Assembly: GCA_003573635.1 (NCBI GenBank)
Contig: QUTJ01031463.1
Coordinates: 1 to 11,919, forward strand
DNA: 11,919 nucleotides
Source of the DNA: Goniomonas avonlea
Lineage: Eukaryota > Cryptophyceae > Goniomonadida > Goniomonadaceae
Direction of reading: 5' to 3'
Part shown: positions 8,601-11,919 of the stretch, in pieces
How positions within the stretch are numbered: the stretch's first letter is position 1
Layout: each line of letters begins with the position of its first letter
The notes under the pieces: generated by a model
The model's database searches: none
Told to the model about the DNA's origin: nothing
What the model saw: the letters and a program-made list of their open reading frames with translations, nothing else
Translations under genes and position numbers: made by a program

Positions 8601-10570
8601 GACCTGAAAAGAGCCCCCGTGATATTTTTGCACCTGCTTCCCTTGCTTCTAGTGCTAGCTGTCCTGAACACTGTGTGTTCTCCACTGCCGTGATGCCACG
8701 GCCGCGATGTCACAACCTCTCGCTGTTGTGATCTTCAGGCAGAGCTTCATTGAGAAGGCGGCCTGATTCAGCCACACTTTGCGTGCCTTCCTGACAGACT
8801 CGTGCAGAAGTCGAAGGCGTTGTCGAGTGCCTAGTCGAAGAGGCGGCCTCAACGCTCTGCAAGCTCGCTCTGCACTCTTGCAGTCTGGTGCAGTCTCACG
8901 GGATCAAAGCAGTCGCAGCTGTGCGGTACCACGTTCCTGAGCTTCTGGCAGCTGCAAATCCTCCAGGCTTGGAACAACTCATCCCACAACTGGATGCTAT
9001 GCTTGAGGCCCCGCCCCCATTGCCACGACCAGCGCCGTGCTCGGGGTTGGATTCGACTTGGGTTATTCAGGATGCGCAGGAGGCCGCAGGCGGGGCGGCA
9101 GCTGACGCCGAGGCTGGCGCTGCTGGTACGGGGCGCAACGACGCTGGTGGCGGGGCGGGTGCCGGTGGACTGACGGAAGTTGCACCTGAGGTGGACGTCA
9201 CAGGCACTGCCGCCGACCCGGTGCTCTGGAATGATTCGGAAGGACTCGCAGAGGCCGCGCTGTTTGATGTGGCTGAGTTCGTGCTTGAGACAAAGCGCGC
9301 GGATGAGGCCTTATTCTGTGCTGCTGTTGATGCCGCTGGTGCCGCTGCTGAAGGGGGGCATGCTGGTGCCGCTGCTGAAGGGGGGCATGCTGGTGCCGCT
9401 GCTGGAGGGGGGCATGCTGGTGCCGCTGCTGAAGGGGGGCATGCTGGTGCCGCTGCTGGAGGGGGGCATGCTGGTGCCGCCGGCGTGGTGCCTGACGCGA
9501 GTGGTCCCGACATTACTGCTGCTGCGCACGGTGGTTCAGGTGCACGTGGTGCTGGTGCTATTGTCACTGGCAGCGAGGTAGGCGAGAACCCAAGCGAGAT
9601 GGCGGTCGATGCCCCCCCCGCTGGCACTTCGCCTGCAGCCGAAGGAGTGACGCAAGGGGCACACCTCGTGACTGACCACGGTGTGGTGGCGGATCGAAGA
9701 ACTTCTGAGGCCACTGTGAAGCGTGGCCGGCCGCTTGGCGGCTCTACCGAGTCAGTGGCAGAGCCAGCGAGTCCCGAGCTCCCTCGGAAGCGCTCTGGCG
9801 AGCAAGATGCGGAATGTGAGTGCGCCCACACATCTGTCTCTCTCGTGGGCCCTGTGCTAGAGCAATCTATGCGTCAACGGAGGGAACGCTGTTTCCCTTT
9901 GGCGCTGTGCACTCTTCTCGTCCGAGCTTGCTAGCGTGATATCTCTCTCACTTGGCGGGGGGCGGGGGCGTAGTGTTGGGGGTTCGTTGCCTTGTAACCC
10001 GCGCAACAGCCTCAACCCAACCCTCGTCTCGCCGCTGCACACGCGCAGGGAACGCGCCCTAATCTCACAGGTTGGTTCTCTCAGCGCTTTTTGTTGATGG
10101 CGCGCTCGGCCAGTCGGTTGCGCACCCGCTCGCAACCCTCGGAACCGGAACCGGAGCTCACCGCACACCTGAGTGATCCACTGGCAAGTCAAACAGCCGC
10201 CCGCGCCAAAGGCATCTCGAGTTGCAGGGTGACAGCAGCGATGTTTGATGGTGCACCCGACGGTGCTGGGCGTTTCCCTGCATTAATTGCCACTAGCCGC
10301 GCCATTTTTCTTCCATGGCCTCGTACATCCCACCGAACGATGACAACCTGTTTCCTGACCAGTGTTTCTTACCATGGCAGTGTAAAATTACCGGGAGCAG
10401 CCTTGTCGTGGCAGCAGCCTTGTCGTTGCCTGGGCCTGCACGAGGCTTACCACGTGACCGTTTGCTGTGGGAGCCGCGACATGCGTCAGTACTGCTTCAG
10501 TACTGCTTCAGTCCTGCTCGTCACGAGTCTCGAACTCGATTATGTCTGTACATGTCCTGCAGGGTCATGA
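5685..10570 (+). CDS. CAMK-like protein kinase with C-terminal armadillo-type repeats and Ala/Gly-rich tail
   Basis: Likely exons: 5685-6059, 6111-6140 (30 nt), 6183-6401, 6446-6777, 6932-7010, 7113-7194, 7477-7553 or longer, an unresolved part to 7953, 7954-8147, 8265-8551, 8808-9815, 10071-10570. Kinase domain about residues 13-277: glycine loop LGRGGNAEV (21-28), VAVK lysine 43, alpha-C glutamate 60, catalytic loop VHCDLKPEN (130-138), DFG 154-156, APE 180-182, DLWSFG, and subdomain XI arginine in DPSKRMTAAQCLEHRWM. Order and spacing fit a CAMK-group Ser/Thr kinase; HRD is HCD. FNLQRAAVN after the domain recalls the CaMK regulatory segment. Helical repeats of armadillo/HEAT type follow (SKLEAATAIYNYCIDERVCQ; VGRQAGRVLARLLHSE; LRLMLRLLDSDLSDHHKECL), probably a protein-binding scaffold. 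The tail (about 9060-9800) is Ala/Gly-rich and disordered, with a basic RKR patch. Kinase identity is firm. A single gene is inferred from the shared strand and continuous phase of most joins. If the intron 9816-10070 is retained, the frame stops at 9932-9934. Confidence 0.7.
6060..6182 (+). other. Two short introns around a 30-nt micro-exon encoding the catalytic loop
   Basis: Intron 6060-6110 (CAT|GTGCGT ... CTCTGCAG) and intron 6141-6182 (AAG|GTGGGC ... GTTTTCAG, with a CTAAC branch-like word) flank exon 6111-6140, which encodes SRGIVHCDLK. Removing both joins ALSHCH to SRGIVHCDLK to PENILF in phase 0, exactly the kinase subdomain VIb order. The 42-bp intron is the shortest in the window. 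Confidence 0.9.
6402..6445 (+). other. 44-bp intron in the kinase domain
   Basis: The donor is GGG|GTGAGT and the acceptor GTGTGCAG|GTA, phase 0. It joins VYILLSG to VFPFFASED, reproducing the LLSG-x-x-PF sequence of subdomain IX in CAMK-type kinases. Confidence 0.88.
7554..7953 (+). other. Unresolved part of the kinase-ARM gene
   Basis: The armadillo-like frame up to 7553 continues as VIPACYRAM and then reaches a stop (TAG, 7620-7622). Two coding-looking segments follow in different frames: 7777-7860 after the acceptor GTTTGTTGCAG (FVEERKILVVAEAYGWIE, in a frame that hits TAG at 7864) and about 7824-7953 (LDRILNYSKVLDLLNVLLYE, in the frame that continues into 7954-8147). No set of GT-AG joins keeps all of them. 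Either one segment is intronic, or there is a one-base frame break near 7860, real or from sequencing. Confidence 0.5.
9341..9475 (+). repeat. Five tandem copies of a 27-bp coding repeat (AAAEGGHAG)
   Basis: Five head-to-tail 27-bp units encode A-A-A-(E/G)-G-G-H-A-G in the long exon of the kinase-ARM gene. The only visible change is GAA versus GGA in codon 4, in the order E, E, G, E, G. That order suggests duplication of a two-unit (54-bp) block. The period is a multiple of three, so copy-number change keeps the frame. Flanking sequence is also Ala/Gly-rich, presumably disordered. Confidence 0.95.
9816..10070 (+). other. Probable last intron of the kinase-ARM gene
   Basis: The donor GGAAT|GTGAGT matches the consensus well and the acceptor is CTAATCTCACAG|GT, phase 1. 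Splicing leads to an Arg/Ser-rich segment (ARSASRLRTRSQPSEPEPE) and a stop at 10568-10570. Beyond about 10240 the new exon has little clear coding character, so another intron or a shorter end is possible. Confidence 0.5.
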
Positions 10571-10766
10571 ATCATAAGTATGACTCAGTGATCCCTAGAT
10601 CCGGCCGAGTCGTGTTTCGGGCCATGGTGATGCTTGAACACCTACTTGACTGCTTGTTCCGTTAACCGTCAACGTCATGACGACTTATTTGACAAGACCC
10701 CAGCGCGCCGGTCACTTGAAGGGTCTTGGACTCTCTAGACTCGCGGAACCATTGACGGAATAGTTG

Positions 10767-10772
10767 AATAAA
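10767..10772 (+). promoter_or_regulatory. Likely poly(A) signal (AATAAA) of the kinase-ARM gene
   Basis: A canonical AATAAA lies about 200 bp past the inferred stop codon on the same strand, in an AT-richer stretch. This is a reasonable 3' UTR length, but the motif alone is not proof. Confidence 0.4.
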
Positions 10773-10831
10773 CTCTTCGAGCACATCGAAATATTATTTC
10801 AACTCGCGTCACGTTTGAATACGCGTTCTTC

Positions 10832-10885
10832 TCTCTCACTCACACACCCACACCCACACCCACGTCACCCACACCCACACACCAC
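10832..10885. repeat. CACACC-type short repeat
   Basis: A CTCTCACTCA start passes into repeated CACACC and CACCCA hexamer-like units, interrupted once by a GTCA word. It is a simple sequence tract in the non-coding right end. Confidence 0.85.
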
Positions 10886-11151
10886 GTGGCCAACTTTAAA
10901 TATGACATGGATCTTCTTCAGAGGTTCAATGACACCGAAGGCAGCAAGATTGCCAGCATGATGTTGGGAAAACGCAGGACAGTGCAAAAGGGATTTTAGC
11001 CGGGGTGCCTGGTGGTCGTCGTGTAGATCAGCCTCGAATTCAATTTCTTGAATTATTTGGGTCAACTTGCCAATTCCCGGTAACGCGAAGGTATCGAGAA
11101 CACAGGGCAGATTGTGTCAACACTGTCAAGTGCGCTCACGATGTTTACCCA

Positions 11152-11313
11152 CGAGGGTTGGCCATGCCTTCATGGGCCCGGGGGTCGGGTCGGTCCATGT
11201 ACACATATGGGTTGGCCATGCCTTCGACCCAGATGGTTGGCCATGCCTCCGGCCCAGAGGGTCGGTCACCACATGACTCACCAGAGAGTCGGCCATGACT
11301 CAGACCCCGAGGG
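11152..11313. repeat. Degenerate minisatellite based on GGTTGGCCATGCC
   Basis: The core GGTTGGCCATGCC(T) is present at 11156-11169, 11210-11223 and 11235-11248. Weaker relatives follow (GTCGGTCACCACATGACT at 11261 and GTCGGCCATGACTCAGACC at 11288). Copies are separated by GACCCAGA- or GGCCCAGA-like spacers, giving a unit of roughly 26-28 bp with a longer first interval. Confidence 0.85.
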
Positions 11314-11632
11314 TTTTGCATTGCAGGTAGTGCCCAATGGCCCGTTACCGCCGCCCAAAAGTGGCCAATTAAAGTGCCGATTGAGCTGGTCAGGTGGTCA
11401 TAATTTTTTTGTAATTTAGTTTTTTCCGAAACCAAATTCTGGCCAATAGGGCCGAACAAAGGATTTTCCGACACCTGCGCAGCTAGATCAAAATATGGAA
11501 ATTTCGCCAGAATTTCTCAGAGTCTGCTTTGTTTCATCAATTTACAGTTAAAATGCATGACCAGCATTTTTTCTTGATTCCTTTTTTGTGGCCACAAACA
11601 GTTTATCCCAAAGCTTGAAACCTATATTGATG

Positions 11633-11659
11633 GATTTGATTTGATTTGATTTGATTTGA
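11633..11659. repeat. (GATTT)5 pentanucleotide microsatellite
   Basis: Five perfect GATTT units plus GA lie in the AT-rich right end. Such short A/T-rich tandem words are often found at the tails of SINE or LINE copies, which would fit the motif near the window edge, but the link is speculative. Confidence 0.9.
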
Positions 11660-11879
11660 ACAAAATCTCGTCCAATTCCTTTTCTTTCTTGAACTTTCTT
11701 GGCCTGGCTAGATCAAATGAACAAGGGAGGAAAAATCGTGATTTTGGGTTTTAATGTATTGGACTAAAAATGCATTGATAACCAATCACGGTTTTTTTGG
11801 GGGGCCCATTAAAAAATCAAGTCACACATATATCTGGTCGATCTATATGCAATTCAAAATCATAGGGGGGAAAAGTGGA

Positions 11880-11919
11880 AAAACTGCAGGACTCGAACCG
11901 CGGACATTGACCCTGAGGA
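11880..11919 (-). ncRNA. Possible tRNA-like or SINE-like sequence with a B-box, cut by the window edge
   Basis: On the minus strand 11899-11889 reads GGTTCGAGTCC, a perfect match to the RNA polymerase III B-box (GGTTCGANTCC) that forms the tRNA T-loop, and a TTTT run follows shortly downstream. However, only the two inner pairs of the T-stem can form (the next three oppose C-T, G-G and C-C). An intact tRNA is therefore unlikely. A degenerate tRNA or tRNA-derived SINE head fits better. The A-box would lie outside the window. Confidence 0.35.

Larger units (their letters stand above)
10886..11919. other. Right-hand non-coding region
   Basis: No gene is supported here. Open frames at 11005-11474 are produced by the minisatellite and show no domain. 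From about 11400 the composition changes from GC-rich to clearly AT-rich, with A and T runs of 5-8, up to the window edge. Confidence 0.6.

Noticed and set aside
9341-9475. CRISPR-like direct repeat array
   Set aside because: Units are contiguous without unique spacers, the period is codon-sized, and the surroundings are an intron-containing eukaryotic gene.
9067-9831. 254-codon minus-strand frame rich in Ala, Pro and Ser
   Set aside because: It is the antisense of the Ala/Gly-rich exon of the kinase-ARM gene. GC-rich sequence with few stops and the 27-bp repeat produce it; it has no domain and no independent support.
11005-11474. Overlapping small open frames around the minisatellite on both strands
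   Set aside because: They arise from the repeated GC-rich core and show no conserved domain, no splice support and no credible start context.

Overview
The window is nuclear DNA of a eukaryote, most likely a protist or alga. Both genes are cut by many spliceosomal introns (many of 42-58 bp), nothing looks like a bacterial operon, and simple repeats are abundant. I cannot name the lineage from the sequence alone. Exon joins below were chosen by hand from splice motifs, reading phase and repeat period; no transcript or database search was available.

Layout. 1-190 is a composite microsatellite (AC, CT, poly-C). 190-1229 has no gene I can support, apart from a possible minus-strand poly(A) signal. 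1230-5477 (minus) is a 14-exon leucine-rich-repeat gene, recognisable as an LRRC40 homologue of about 690 residues. 5478-5684 is a short divergent intergenic region, probably a shared promoter. 5685-10570 (plus) is a multi-exon gene with an N-terminal CAMK-like protein kinase, armadillo/HEAT-like helical repeats, and a low-complexity Ala/Gly-rich tail holding a 27-bp coding repeat. 10571-11919 is non-coding as far as I can see: a likely poly(A) signal, a CACACC-type repeat, a degenerate minisatellite built on GGTTGGCCATGCC, then an abrupt AT-rich stretch ending in a B-box-like tRNA/SINE-like motif at the window edge.

The best-supported result is the LRR gene. Each join chosen inside the LRR blocks restores a 22-23 residue repeat, and the protein shows the two-block architecture and the N-terminal WWE motif of LRRC40. 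The model uses two GC-AG introns and ends in an extra coiled coil. The most unusual object is the kinase joined to armadillo-like repeats; its middle part (7554-7953) could not be resolved and may contain a frameshift. The two genes diverge from one 207-bp region, so co-regulation is possible, but nothing in the sequence shows that their products work together.
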